Counted from the stretch's first letter, positions 9,472 through 17,675 are shown. The stretch is DNA of 59,764 bases from Bacteroidota bacterium (GCA_018266795.1 JAFDZV010000037.1:1-59764); one strand, 5' to 3'. Translations and numbers: made by a program. The notes: generated by a model from the letters alone, not told the origin.

Positions 9472-10410
9472 ATGACGATGGTCCACAAACTCCTGGTCGC
9501 CCTGCTTGCGTCGTTTCTTCCCGTTGTTGTTACCGCACAGACGGGCGGATCTGCGTCATCCTCCTCCGCTCCCGCGTCGCATTCGATTGGCACACCTGCA
9601 TCGGGGACGGCCGGGCATACCGTGGGAACGGCTTCTTCCCGTGTGAAGAACACCACCGTTCCCGCCAGACCGGTTGCCGGTGGAGCAACCACGGTACACG
9701 CGATCGGCGTGACGGATGCCGAGCATCGGGGGCCGCACAGAGGCAGAGGAAAGCATCATGGAAGGATGGTGTATTCATCGCCCCACTTCATCGGATCAGC
9801 AGGTGGCAGAACGGCGCACCGGCCGCCGCCGGGGTGGCATGGATGGCGCGGAAAGCACAAGGGATGGGAGAAGCGGCATGTACATGGAGAGCGGGCAACC
9901 GTGCACGGCACGGCGCCGAGGGGCAACGTAGGGAACGCTCTGCCATCCCGGAAGTTCATCGGAACGGCCAGGACGCCGCGGTCCACGCCCGCGCCCAGGT
10001 CCGCACCTGTCCAGGCGCCGCAGAAGAATGTCGGCAAGGCATTGCCGTCGCCGAAGTCCATCGGGACGGCCAGGACGCCGCAATCGCCTTCGCCCCCCAG
10101 GTCCGCGCCTGTTCAGGCACCGAAGAAGAACGTCGGCAAGGCATTGCCGGCCCCGAAGTCCATTGGGACGGGTGGAGGGGGAGCGCAATCGGTACCGTCG
10201 GCCGGCGCGGCGCCGAAGATGCCCGTGAAGAGGACATCGCCGATCGGGAATGCGGTTGGAACGGGATCGCACGCGCAGCCCTCGATTGGTAGTGCTGCGC
10301 CCCAGTCGAATCGGAAGGCGGTGCAGTGCAAGGGGATCATGCAGGATGGCACGCGCTGCACGCGCATGACAACCGATGCATCGGGATACTGTCCGTCGCA
10401 CAAGAAATGA
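9472..10410 (+). CDS. Secreted His/Gly/Pro-rich repeat protein with C-X9-C-X10-C-X2-H tail
   Basis: 312 residues. The signal peptide covers about residues 1-22 (LLVALLASFLPVVVTAQ). The mature part is low-complexity. It carries many IGT/VGT motifs, a basic His-rich stretch (GPHRGRGKHHGR, KHKGWEKRHVHGER), then two full and one partial 34-residue repeats starting NVGKALPSPKSIGTARTP. The last 29 residues (CKGIMQDGTRC, SGYCPSH) match the tail of the 8299 product in spacing and in the RM-T-D-SGYC core. The pair are therefore related by shared tail, not by overall fold. The stop codon overlaps the ATG of the PAP2 gene (ATGA), implying translational coupling. Probably an envelope or periplasmic protein. 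Role unknown. Confidence 0.83.
   Translation: MTMVHKLLVALLASFLPVVVTAQTGGSASSSSAPASHSIGTPASGTAGHTVGTASSRVKNTTVPARPVAGGATTVHAIGVTDAEHRGPHRGRGKHHGRMVYSSPHFIGSAGGRTAHRPPPGWHGWRGKHKGWEKRHVHGERATVHGTAPRGNVGNALPSRKFIGTARTPRSTPAPRSAPVQAPQKNVGKALPSPKSIGTARTPQSPSPPRSAPVQAPKKNVGKALPAPKSIGTGGGGAQSVPSAGAAPKMPVKRTSPIGNAVGTGSHAQPSIGSAAPQSNRKAVQCKGIMQDGTRCTRMTTDASGYCPSHKK
9925..10170 (+). repeat. 102-bp in-frame direct repeats (34-residue units)
   Basis: Units begin at 9925, 10027 and 10129 (partial), each encoding NVGxALPSxKxIGTARTP followed by a Pro/Ser-rich part and RSAPVQAP. Exact 102-bp phasing keeps the frame. Confidence 0.9.
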
Positions 10411-11336
10411 GCGGACCGAACTCCTCTTCCGCACCGGTGGGAAGTCTGCGAAGTTGCCTGCAACGGCACCTGCCGGTACACTTTGTCCGCGTACTCCTCG
10501 CCCTGCTGGTTGCGCTTGCAACAGGCGGGCTGTCTCCCCTGCATGCGCTCAGGGCGGCAACGTTCGCCGATGCCGATTCGCTGACGCAGCCGCCTCCGGG
10601 GCCGCCGGCGATCGGCGATACGATCTGGACCGACGTGAAGGAATCCGCCGAGGATGCGGTTCTTCTGTTCTCGCGTCCGGCCCGGTTCGACCGTACGGAC
10701 TGGCTGCTTGCCGGGGGATCGATCGCTGCCACGGGGCTTGGGATGACGGCGGATGATTGGATGCGCAATCGCTTCCGCGGATTTCACAGCACGGCGATGG
10801 ACCATGCAACGGATGCGGGCAACTCCTACGGTACGCCGCTGCCTGCGGCGATCGTTGCAGGCGGGCTGTACCTGACCGGCATCGTGTTCGATCGCCCCGG
10901 AGTGCGGCGTTCAGGACGGCATGTGGTGCAGTCCATTCTGTATGCAAGCGTCATCACGGTGACATTGAAAACCATACTCGGGCGCCACCGTCCGATGTTG
11001 AACCAGGGACCGTTCGTCTACAGCGGCCCGACCGTCAACGACGATTTCAATTCCCTTCCATCCGGCCACACCACGCTTGCATTTGCCCTCTCCTCCACGC
11101 TGGCCGCGGACATCGACAACACCTGGGCTTCGATCGGGTTGTACGGCGTTGCCACGTTGACTGCGGCAAGCCGCATCTATGCCGATCGCCATTGGTTCAG
11201 CGATACGATTCTGGGCGCCGTGATTGGAACCGCGTGCGGATACGGCGTGGTGCATCTGCACGATCCGGATTCGAAACAAACCGGGCTTCTGCTCTATCCA
11301 ACGATCAACGGCATCGGTGCCACCTATCGCTTCTGA
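10407..11336 (+). CDS. PAP2-superfamily membrane phosphatase
   Basis: 309 residues from the ATG at 10407, which overlaps the previous stop in an ATGA junction. An upstream in-frame start would lie inside the preceding gene. The N-terminal hydrophobic stretch (VRVLLALLVALATGGL) is a signal or anchor. The three catalytic motifs of acid phosphatase/PAP2 enzymes are all present: KTILGRHRP (K-x6-RP), PSGH, and SRIYADRHWFSD (SR-x5-H-x3-D). Such enzymes remove phosphate from lipid phosphates such as undecaprenyl pyrophosphate or phosphatidic acid on the outer face of the membrane. The substrate is not determined by sequence. Coupling to the secreted repeat protein suggests an envelope role. Confidence 0.93.
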   Translation: MSGPNSSSAPVGSLRSCLQRHLPVHFVRVLLALLVALATGGLSPLHALRAATFADADSLTQPPPGPPAIGDTIWTDVKESAEDAVLLFSRPARFDRTDWLLAGGSIAATGLGMTADDWMRNRFRGFHSTAMDHATDAGNSYGTPLPAAIVAGGLYLTGIVFDRPGVRRSGRHVVQSILYASVITVTLKTILGRHRPMLNQGPFVYSGPTVNDDFNSLPSGHTTLAFALSSTLAADIDNTWASIGLYGVATLTAASRIYADRHWFSDTILGAVIGTACGYGVVHLHDPDSKQTGLLLYPTINGIGATYRF

Positions 11337-11420
11337 ATGCGGCATCTCCATTGGCCGGTGCGGGCGGCCGCATGCGGTTGAAGCAACCCGGCAACGGGAT
11401 ATCGCGGTACGATATTCCGG

Positions 11421-11888
11421 TTATGAAGCGAGGATGCGGCGCAGGTAGTTGAGCTGGCCCAGATGATAGCCGAGGTGGAAATGAAGCTGCAGGAGAAATC
11501 CCCCGAGCGTATCCATCCCCTCGATGCCGAGCTGCGGCACCGGTATCGGATAGGGATCGTTCAGCGAGCGATCGCCGAATCCGTTGAACGCTGCTGCAAC
11601 GGACCGGCGCGCATTCTCCAGTTCTGCAAGCAGCGCGCTCTTCGTTCGTCCATTGAATTCGAATTCCTGCTCGCGATGCCGAACGTAACCGCTGCCGCCG
11701 ATGCCGTGGCCGATGAAGTGCTGCAGGTTGCCGGCAAGATGCTGCGCAAGTATGCCGGCGGTATTGGCCACGCCGTGCGGTGCCGTCCATAGCAGCTCCT
11801 CCGGCATTGATTCGATCTCGGTGATCGCCGCACGAATGTCTCGTTCGAAGAGCGACTGGAGAAGTTGGATCGTCGTATGTGGATTCAT
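11421..11888 (-). CDS. DinB-like four-helix protein
   Basis: 155 residues. The sequence has the DinB/YfiT pattern: an N-terminal helix, then TAGILAQHLAGNLQHFIGHG with helical histidines, and a final helix LHFHLGYHLGQLNYLRR. The histidines match the metal-binding triad typical of this superfamily, which contains many uncharacterised metal-dependent thiol transferases. It resembles the DUF1572 branch most. It is cytosolic and stands alone, convergent with the PAP2 gene and divergent from the P-type ATPase. Substrate and pathway cannot be named. Confidence 0.85.
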   Translation of the reverse strand: MNPHTTIQLLQSLFERDIRAAITEIESMPEELLWTAPHGVANTAGILAQHLAGNLQHFIGHGIGGSGYVRHREQEFEFNGRTKSALLAELENARRSVAAAFNGFGDRSLNDPYPIPVPQLGIEGMDTLGGFLLQLHFHLGYHLGQLNYLRRILAS

Positions 11889-11939
11889 CCGCTGGCTCGT
11901 TTGTTGAAATCATGATTGCCGCGTTGCGGAGCAACGGCC

Positions 11940-11947
11940 GCAATATA
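11940..11947 (-). promoter_or_regulatory. Candidate -7 element for the DinB-like gene (TATATTGC)
   Basis: On the minus strand TATATTGC lies 52 bp upstream of the ATG at 11888, in the 117-bp divergent region shared with the metal ATPase. No clear -33 box is seen. Confidence 0.35.
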
Positions 11948-12005
11948 GAATGCGCATCCTCGCACGACATGGCGCCGAAATGAAGATGATGGTAACACGG
12001 TTCCT

Positions 12006-14216
12006 ATGACACGCTCGACATTCCATATCGAGAGGATGGACTGCGCAACCGAGGAGCGCATGATACGCGCTGCTCTGGAGGGGATGGACGGGGTTGACGG
12101 CCTGGAGTTCAATCTCATTGCTCGTACGCTTACCGTACAGCATGCATCCGGGATGGCTCCGCGCATCGCAGGCGCCATCGGGCGTCTCGGAATGGAGGCC
12201 GTAGAGCAGCGGCCGCGTTCGCCGGAGGAGGTGGTAATTCCAATGGCGCAGCCTTCCTTCTGGCGCTCCCGGGCAACCGTTCTCACATCCATTGCGCTCC
12301 TGGCGGCGCTGGTTGCGGAGATACTCTCCTGGACGCCGCTCGGTGAGGAATGGATAGGTGTTCGGCTGCTGGCCGTGGTTGCCATTGTTGCGGGGGGATA
12401 TCAGAGTGCGGCAAAGGCATGGCAGTCCGTACGCACGCTTTCGCTCAACATTCACTTCCTGATGGTACTTGCGGTTCTCGGAGCCGTAGCTCTGGGACAG
12501 TGGACGGAGGCGGGGATGGTGATCGCATTGTTTGCGGTTGCCGAATTGGTGGAGTGGCAAAGCCTGAACCGTGCGCGCCGCGCCGTGCGTTCGCTGATGG
12601 AGGTGGCGCCCGGTATCGCAACGGTGATGCGCGGCGGCCGCGCTGTTGTTGTGAACGTGGAGACGATCCGCTGCGGCGAGATTGTCCGGATCAAGCCCGG
12701 TGAACGGCTTCCGGTGGACGGGGTGGTCCAAAGCGGCATGTCCGAAGTGAACCAGGCCGCGATCACCGGCGAATCAATGCCCTCCGTAAAGGGGCCGGGT
12801 GACGAAGTGTTCGCCGGGAGTATCAATGGCTCCGGCACGCTGGACTTCGAGGTTACCCACACTGCCGCGGACTCCACGATCAATCGAATTGCCGAACTGG
12901 TTGAACAGGCCACGGTGAATCGCGGCCGCACGGAGCGTTTCGTTGATCGCTTTGCTCGCTACTATACACCTGCCGTGTTCGTGATGGCGCTGCTGGTTGC
13001 GCTGCTCCCTCCGTTGTTCTTCGGCGGAGGCTGGGAGGCCTGGGCCTATCGCGGCCTGGTGCTATTGGTGATCGGCTGCCCGTGTGCGCTGGTGATCTCC
13101 ACGCCGGTGACCGTGGTGAGCGGACTTGCCAACGCGGCGCGCAGAGGTATTCTGGTGAAGGGAGGCGAGTTCCTGGAGCGTGGCCATGCGCTTCGCGCGA
13201 TTGCCTTCGATAAAACCGGCACGCTTACTGAGGGACGTCCCAGGGTTACCGATCTTCGCGTGTTCGACGGTATGGAGGAGGGAGCATTGCTTCATCTGGC
13301 GGCGGCAGTGGAGGCACGATCGGAGCATCCGATTGCCGGCGCCATCGTTGCCGAGCACGAGCTCCGGCATGCGGACGAGGGAGAGATTGCCGTGGAATCC
13401 TTCGAAGCCCTGGTGGGGCGCGGCGCTCGCGGCACGGTGAACGGGCAGCCGATCTACGTGGGCAATCATCGGCTTGCTCACGATCTCGGCGTCTGCTCCG
13501 ATCGCGTTGAGGAACATCTCTTCTCACTCGAGCGGGATGGGAAGACAACGGTGGTTGTGATGAACGATCACGCGGTTCTAGGCGTGATCGGCATCGCCGA
13601 CGCCGTTCGTGCATCGAGCGCGGAGGCAATTGCGGAGCTGCGGGGGGTTGGTGTTCACACCGCCATTCTCACCGGCGACAACGGCGTCACCGCCAGAGCC
13701 ATCGCGCGCGAACTCGCCATCGAGGATATCTATGCGGACCTGCTTCCTCAGGGAAAGATCGAGGCGCTCGCGGAGCTCCAGACGCGACATGGCGCCCCGG
13801 TAGGAATGGTAGGCGAGGGAGTGAACGATGTGCCTGCACTTGCTCGCGCATCCGTGGGATTCGTGATGGGGGCCGCCGGAGTGGACGTTGCTCTGGAGAC
13901 GGCCGATGTTGCGTTGATGGATGACGATCTGCGGAAGATTCCGGAGTTCATCCGCCTGTCTCATCGCACGCTGAGAGTATTGAAGCAGAACATTGCGATC
14001 GCTCTTGCATTGAAGCTGATCTTCTTCGTGCTTGCGGTGGCCGGAGCCGCGACGCTCTGGATGGCGGTCTTCGCGGATATGGGGGCGTCGCTGATCGTGG
14101 TGGCAAACGGATTGCGGCTGCTGCGGGGAGGAATGCCTCAGGGAAGGAAACCATCAGCCGCGGACCATCTCGCCGGGATGGCCGGCGTAGAGGCTGCGAA
14201 CGCGACTGGAGCGTGA
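12006..14216 (+). CDS. P1B-type heavy-metal ATPase (Cd/Zn/Pb exporter type)
   Basis: 736 residues. The N-terminal metal-associated domain has MDCATEE, the single-Cys form seen in a subset of Cd/Zn exporters, rather than CxxC. About eight membrane helices follow. Functional motifs in order are TGES (actuator), CPC at 358-360 (transmembrane metal site), D402KTGTLT (phosphorylated Asp), SEHP (nucleotide-binding His-Pro) and TGDN. The hinge motif normally reads GDGxNDxP; here it is G603-E604-G605-V-N607-D608-V-P, an Asp-to-Glu change at a Mg-coordinating position. The CPC and MDC motifs favour divalent soft metals, exported from the cytosol with ATP. The 3' end overlaps the convergent gene at 14154 by 63 bp. 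No metalloregulator gene is adjacent. Confidence 0.94.
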   Translation: MTRSTFHIERMDCATEERMIRAALEGMDGVDGLEFNLIARTLTVQHASGMAPRIAGAIGRLGMEAVEQRPRSPEEVVIPMAQPSFWRSRATVLTSIALLAALVAEILSWTPLGEEWIGVRLLAVVAIVAGGYQSAAKAWQSVRTLSLNIHFLMVLAVLGAVALGQWTEAGMVIALFAVAELVEWQSLNRARRAVRSLMEVAPGIATVMRGGRAVVVNVETIRCGEIVRIKPGERLPVDGVVQSGMSEVNQAAITGESMPSVKGPGDEVFAGSINGSGTLDFEVTHTAADSTINRIAELVEQATVNRGRTERFVDRFARYYTPAVFVMALLVALLPPLFFGGGWEAWAYRGLVLLVIGCPCALVISTPVTVVSGLANAARRGILVKGGEFLERGHALRAIAFDKTGTLTEGRPRVTDLRVFDGMEEGALLHLAAAVEARSEHPIAGAIVAEHELRHADEGEIAVESFEALVGRGARGTVNGQPIYVGNHRLAHDLGVCSDRVEEHLFSLERDGKTTVVVMNDHAVLGVIGIADAVRASSAEAIAELRGVGVHTAILTGDNGVTARAIARELAIEDIYADLLPQGKIEALAELQTRHGAPVGMVGEGVNDVPALARASVGFVMGAAGVDVALETADVALMDDDLRKIPEFIRLSHRTLRVLKQNIAIALALKLIFFVLAVAGAATLWMAVFADMGASLIVVANGLRLLRGGMPQGRKPSAADHLAGMAGVEAANATGA

Positions 14217-14756
14217 GTGGAGCGGAACGGCAAGATCTGCGAGAACGCAGAGCACATCCTCGAACCCGTCGAGATCGTGCATCAGATGAATCCGTTCGCG
14301 GCCCGACCCTTTCAGCATCAATCCATGCCATGCCCTGCGGTCCTGCTCCGTAGTTCTGGAGGAGAGCAGGCTCGGCGTGGACCATGTTTCGTGAGCGCTC
14401 AGGCCGGGCCATCCGATCGTTATGCTTCGATTATCCGGCATGATGCCGCTGATCCCTTCGTTGGAAACGAAGATCATGGTGGGTGTTTCGTGCCGGCGGC
14501 GGTGCATCATGTACGTGCGCCAGCACCAGAGCATGCCGCTCATGAGAATGATTGCGATGCCGGTCCACATCACCTGAAGACCGCCCCCGAGAAGTCCCGT
14601 TGCGGCAACAATTGCACCAGCCAGAAGAAAGCCGAACGCATCGAGCATGATGCCATGTCTGATGGCGGCAAAGCGATGTTTGAGGATGGGGCCGTGCATC
14701 AGCAACAGGGTGCCGTGCGCCAGACGTGCGGAATATGGTTCGAACGGTTCCACCAT
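14154..14756 (-). CDS. Two-TM membrane protein with PH-like cytoplasmic part, function unknown
   Basis: 200 residues from ATG 14756; a TTG two codons upstream is less likely. An initial soluble segment of about 30 residues is followed by two membrane helices (FGFLLAGAIVAATGLLGGGL and VMWTGIAIILMSGMLW). The remainder is soluble, with beta-strand-like segments (TMIFVSNEGISGIMP, SITIGWPGLSAHET) resembling small bacterial PH-like membrane proteins. That similarity is weak. The 3' end overlaps the convergent ATPase by 63 bp. moaA lies upstream on the same strand. Confidence 0.72.
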   Translation of the reverse strand: MVEPFEPYSARLAHGTLLLMHGPILKHRFAAIRHGIMLDAFGFLLAGAIVAATGLLGGGLQVMWTGIAIILMSGMLWCWRTYMMHRRRHETPTMIFVSNEGISGIMPDNRSITIGWPGLSAHETWSTPSLLSSRTTEQDRRAWHGLMLKGSGRERIHLMHDLDGFEDVLCVLADLAVPLHSRSSRVRSLYAGHPGEMVRG

Positions 14757-14838
14757 TTCCAACTACAACACACGAATCAGGGCATTGTTTCGATGACCAC
14801 GAAGATGGGGAAATGTCGAGGAGCGATACGCCGACGGT

Positions 14839-15837
14839 TCAACCGCCGATCTGAATCATGACACGGTTCAACTGGCCAAGCATTTCATGCGCGTCCGGAT
14901 GTTCCTTCGGTTTGGCGCCAACGGCATCCATGAACACCCGTGCCAGTGCCGCGTCATCGGCTCCGGAGCGAAGCGGGGCGCGGAGATCGAACTCCAGCGG
15001 CGAATGGAGGCAGGGCATCACCTTCCCCTCGGCGGTAAGGCGCAGACGGGAACAGCTGCTGCAGAACGGCTGCGACATCGAGGCGATCACCCCCACCGTG
15101 CCGGCATGCCGCAATCCGGTGGATCGATTCATCACTGCGAAATCACGGCTGATCGGTGAGGGATCGTCCGGCAGACGGGTGAGTTCGAAATCGCGTTCGA
15201 TCACGTTCAGCATATCGTTCATCGGCATGCACTGCGCATCGTTCCAGCTGTTGCCGGCGAAGGGCATGAACTCGATGAAGCGGACGGCCACCGGACGCGA
15301 CGCGGTGTACTGTACGAAGTCGCACAGTTCGTCATCGTTGACTCCACGAATCACCACCGCATTCAGCTTGATGTTGCGATAGCCGGCGTCCAGTGCCGCC
15401 TCGATCCCATCCAGCACGTCCGGGAGCGCATCGCGGCGGGTAAGCTCGATGAAGCGATGGCGGTGGAACGTATCGAGCGAAATGTTGAGGTTGTCCACGG
15501 ACTCGCGAATCACGGGAAGCTTCCGTTTCAGCAGGACCGCATTCGTGGTAAGGCCGATTGTTCGGAGGCCCGGGATTGAACGCAGGCCGGTGAGCAGCCG
15601 TTCGATATCCGTGCGGACCAGCGGCTCGCCGCCGGTGATTCGTACCTTCTCGATGCCCATGCCGGCCGCCACGCGCGCAACGCGAATGATCTCCTCGTAG
15701 CTCAGGATCTCTTCGCGGCGCTTCCAGGCCATTTCCTCCTGCGGCATGCAATACGTGCACCGGAGATTGCACCGGTCGGTAACCGAAATGCGGAGATAGG
15801 TGTGGCGCCTGCCATATCGATCAATCAGTTCGGACAT
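14839..15837 (-). CDS. moaA: GTP 3',8-cyclase MoaA (molybdenum cofactor step 1)
   Basis: 332 residues from ATG 15837. A longer in-frame start at 15978 is rejected because it adds 47 atypical residues. MoaA is a radical SAM enzyme that converts GTP to 3',8-cyclo-dihydro-GTP. The N-terminal [4Fe-4S] cluster ligands are C23, C27 and C30 (DRCNLRCTYC). The second cluster uses FCSSCSRLRL plus a later Cys in VMPCL. The SAM-binding GGEP motif (ITGGEPLVRTD) is present, and the chain ends in the Gly-Gly tail needed for catalysis. No moaC, moaE or mog gene is in the window, so the pathway must be completed elsewhere. A -7-like box ends only 6 bp before the ATG. Confidence 0.96.
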   Translation of the reverse strand: MSELIDRYGRRHTYLRISVTDRCNLRCTYCMPQEEMAWKRREEILSYEEIIRVARVAAGMGIEKVRITGGEPLVRTDIERLLTGLRSIPGLRTIGLTTNAVLLKRKLPVIRESVDNLNISLDTFHRHRFIELTRRDALPDVLDGIEAALDAGYRNIKLNAVVIRGVNDDELCDFVQYTASRPVAVRFIEFMPFAGNSWNDAQCMPMNDMLNVIERDFELTRLPDDPSPISRDFAVMNRSTGLRHAGTVGVIASMSQPFCSSCSRLRLTAEGKVMPCLHSPLEFDLRAPLRSGADDAALARVFMDAVGAKPKEHPDAHEMLGQLNRVMIQIGG

Positions 15838-15843
15838 CGAAAA

Positions 15844-15851
15844 CAAGATAG
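15844..15851 (-). promoter_or_regulatory. Candidate -7 element abutting moaA (TATCTTGT)
   Basis: TATCTTGT on the minus strand ends 6 bp before the moaA ATG. If used, the transcript would be leaderless or nearly so. Confidence 0.3.
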
Positions 15852-15976
15852 GAAATCCATTGCACCGGGTTCGCAACCAATGATAGCATCTCAGTTCGAA
15901 AGCTGCGCGCCGTCCCGTGCCTGCAGTCTCACCCTGAGGCGGCTTGCGGCGCACGGCGAGCCGCCGATGCGCGTAC

Positions 15977-16035
15977 AACGAACCAGGCTCCCGGTTGTGC
16001 AGCGCGCCGTCGGCAACGCGCCCGGCCGCATGGGA
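15977..16035 (+). repeat. Direct repeat, copy 1 (59 bp)
   Basis: This shares AACGAACCAGGCTCCCGG through GCCGCATGGGA with 16102-16158, differing by a 2-bp indel and one substitution. It lies in the 328-bp intergenic region between moaA and the anti-sigma gene. The rest of that gap holds only copy 2 and the dispersed repeat, and I see no gene. Confidence 0.9.
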
Positions 16036-16054
16036 AGCCGTTGTCCAGGATCAT

Positions 16055-16105
16055 TGCATGTCTTCGTGCAACTGACCAAGAACTACAGCGAGCCAAGGGC
16101 GAACG
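16055..16105 (+). repeat. Dispersed repeat, copy B
   Basis: Similar to the reverse complement of 9161-9211 (about 85 % over 32 bp). It sits exactly between the two 57-59-bp direct repeat copies and slightly overlaps the second. It has no convincing coding capacity. Confidence 0.6.
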
Positions 16106-16158
16106 AACCAGGCTCCCGGTTGTGCAGTGCCGTCGGCAACGCGCCCGGCCGCATGGGA
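16102..16158 (+). repeat. Direct repeat, copy 2 (57 bp)
   Basis: Near-identical to 15977-16035. It ends 8 bp from the 3' end of the anti-sigma gene. Confidence 0.9.
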
Positions 16159-16165
16159 CCTATCC

Positions 16166-17074
16166 TTATGTGTTCACACGGCCAAGGAACGCCCGCATCT
16201 CCGGTGCGATTGCCCGGGAGATGGCGCCGTTTTCCGGTTCATCCTTTTCGGAAATCACGAAGGCAAGGAAACGATCGGTCTCGAACGCAGTGACATCGAA
16301 CTCGCGGATATCCTGCAGCCGCATATGCACCGGGGGAACGGAGTCCGCGGAGGCGACCGCGCCGGTACGAAGGGTTTCCCCCTGCTTCCTCGTGACAACC
16401 ACCGATATCACGTTCTCTCCTCTGCGAAGAATCAGATGCACGAACGGCCTGCCGTTGGCCTCGCAGCGATGGGCACTGACAATCTCGAACGCGCCGGCGT
16501 GCGACCGTACGAGTTGTACGAGGCCGAAGTAATCGGAACCAACGGCCGCGTTCATCTGCTCGAGCGTCATCCGGCTATCGCCCTGTCTGTGAAGAATGGC
16601 GCAGTGCACGTGATCGCTCAACCCCAGACGCAACACGTCGGAGACCGGAGTCGCCGGGATGCTTCGCTTCTCCGGCTGCGGGTTGTATGTGGTGATACGA
16701 TCCGGACGCTCACCGCTCAGGTAGCGTATCGTGCCCCACGCCGCGATGGCAATCAGAAGCATGGCCGCCGCGGCGTAGCCGAAACGGAAGCGCGGTTCGA
16801 GCGTGAAGATTGACGCACCGCCTCGTCTGCTTCGCAGCGATTCGCGAATTCTTCCCTCCAATTCGAAAGGGAGCGTCTCGGCGTTCACAGCGTGCTTCAC
16901 GCCTGCGGCAAGGCGCCGCCGATCGTGGAGGATCCGTCCGCAGTCAGGACATTCCGCTGCGTGCTCCTCGATGGCATGCGCGATATCGCCCGGCAGCTCG
17001 CGGCTCAGATAGCGATCGACAAGTTCCTGTGTGGTTGTGCAGCCACGCGGGCGATCATGCTCCGTTGGTGTCAT
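16166..17074 (-). CDS. Zinc-finger (ZAS/zf-HC2) membrane anti-sigma factor
   Basis: 302 residues. The N-terminal zinc-binding anti-sigma signature HAAECPDC (H-x3-C-x2-C) lies at about residues 38-45. One membrane helix follows near residues 99-115 (GYAAAAMLLIAIAAWGTI), then a periplasmic domain of about 185 residues without a recognisable family. Such proteins hold an ECF sigma factor at the membrane and release it on an envelope or redox signal. The ATG overlaps the sigma stop codon (ATGA), so the pair is translationally coupled, the usual arrangement for cognate partners. The periplasmic part has Cys in VHCAI and AHRCEA, so redox sensing is possible but not shown. Confidence 0.88.
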   Translation of the reverse strand: MTPTEHDRPRGCTTTQELVDRYLSRELPGDIAHAIEEHAAECPDCGRILHDRRRLAAGVKHAVNAETLPFELEGRIRESLRSRRGGASIFTLEPRFRFGYAAAAMLLIAIAAWGTIRYLSGERPDRITTYNPQPEKRSIPATPVSDVLRLGLSDHVHCAILHRQGDSRMTLEQMNAAVGSDYFGLVQLVRSHAGAFEIVSAHRCEANGRPFVHLILRRGENVISVVVTRKQGETLRTGAVASADSVPPVHMRLQDIREFDVTAFETDRFLAFVISEKDEPENGAISRAIAPEMRAFLGRVNT

Positions 17075-17619
17075 CGCCCTCCCTCCTTCATATTCCTGAT
17101 CCCGTATCCTCGTGCTATATCGGCAAGCTCTATGCGCAGAAGCTTCCGTCCACGGCTGATGCGCGACATCACCGTGCCGATCGGAATCCCGAGGATCTCC
17201 GCAATCTCCTTGTATGCGAACTCCTGTACATCTGCCAGAAGGATCACCTCGCGATAGTCCGCCGGGATCTTGTCCAGAGCCATCAGCACCTCCTCGTCGC
17301 GAATCTGCTCCGGCACCGGAGGCTCATAGGCGGCCACCTCACGCAGGAACTCCTCGGCATCCTTCACCAGCTTCGAGTTGTAGCGGGCCCGGTGATAGTG
17401 GTGCAGCTTGTTGAAGAGAATCTTGAACAGCCATGCGCGGCAGTTCGTCCCAAGCTGAAAACGATCGAATGATTTCCATGCCTGCAGATAGACATCCTGC
17501 ACGAGATCCTGCGCAGAGGACTTGTCGCCCGTGATGCGTGATGCCGTGCGAAAGATGTCGTTCAGATATGGAAGCGCCTCGGTCTCGAAGTCCTCGACGC
17601 TTATCGAATGGCTTGCCAC
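17071..17619 (-). CDS. ECF sigma factor
   Basis: 182 residues from GTG 17619. Region 2 reads YLNDIFRTASRITGDKSSAQDLVQDVYLQAWKSF in pieces (SSAQDLVQDVYLQAW and the AWLFKILFNKL helix). Region 4 has IPADYREVILL, EFAYKEIAEILGIPIGTVMSRISRGRKLL, a clear helix-turn-helix. A longer ATG start at 17745 is possible, but the added 42 residues look noncoding and a good Bacteroidota-type promoter (TTG, 18 bp, TACATTCG) lies inside them, 57-85 bp upstream of the GTG, with GGGAG near that start. It directs RNA polymerase to stress or envelope genes. It is coupled to the zinc-finger anti-sigma downstream. Confidence 0.9.
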   Translation of the reverse strand: MASHSISVEDFETEALPYLNDIFRTASRITGDKSSAQDLVQDVYLQAWKSFDRFQLGTNCRAWLFKILFNKLHHYHRARYNSKLVKDAEEFLREVAAYEPPVPEQIRDEEVLMALDKIPADYREVILLADVQEFAYKEIAEILGIPIGTVMSRISRGRKLLRIELADIARGYGIRNMKEGGR

Positions 17620-17675
17620 TGCGTGAATGCTCCCGGAGAACGTGCCGCCTGCAGCACGATTGCGGATGTTCGGAA

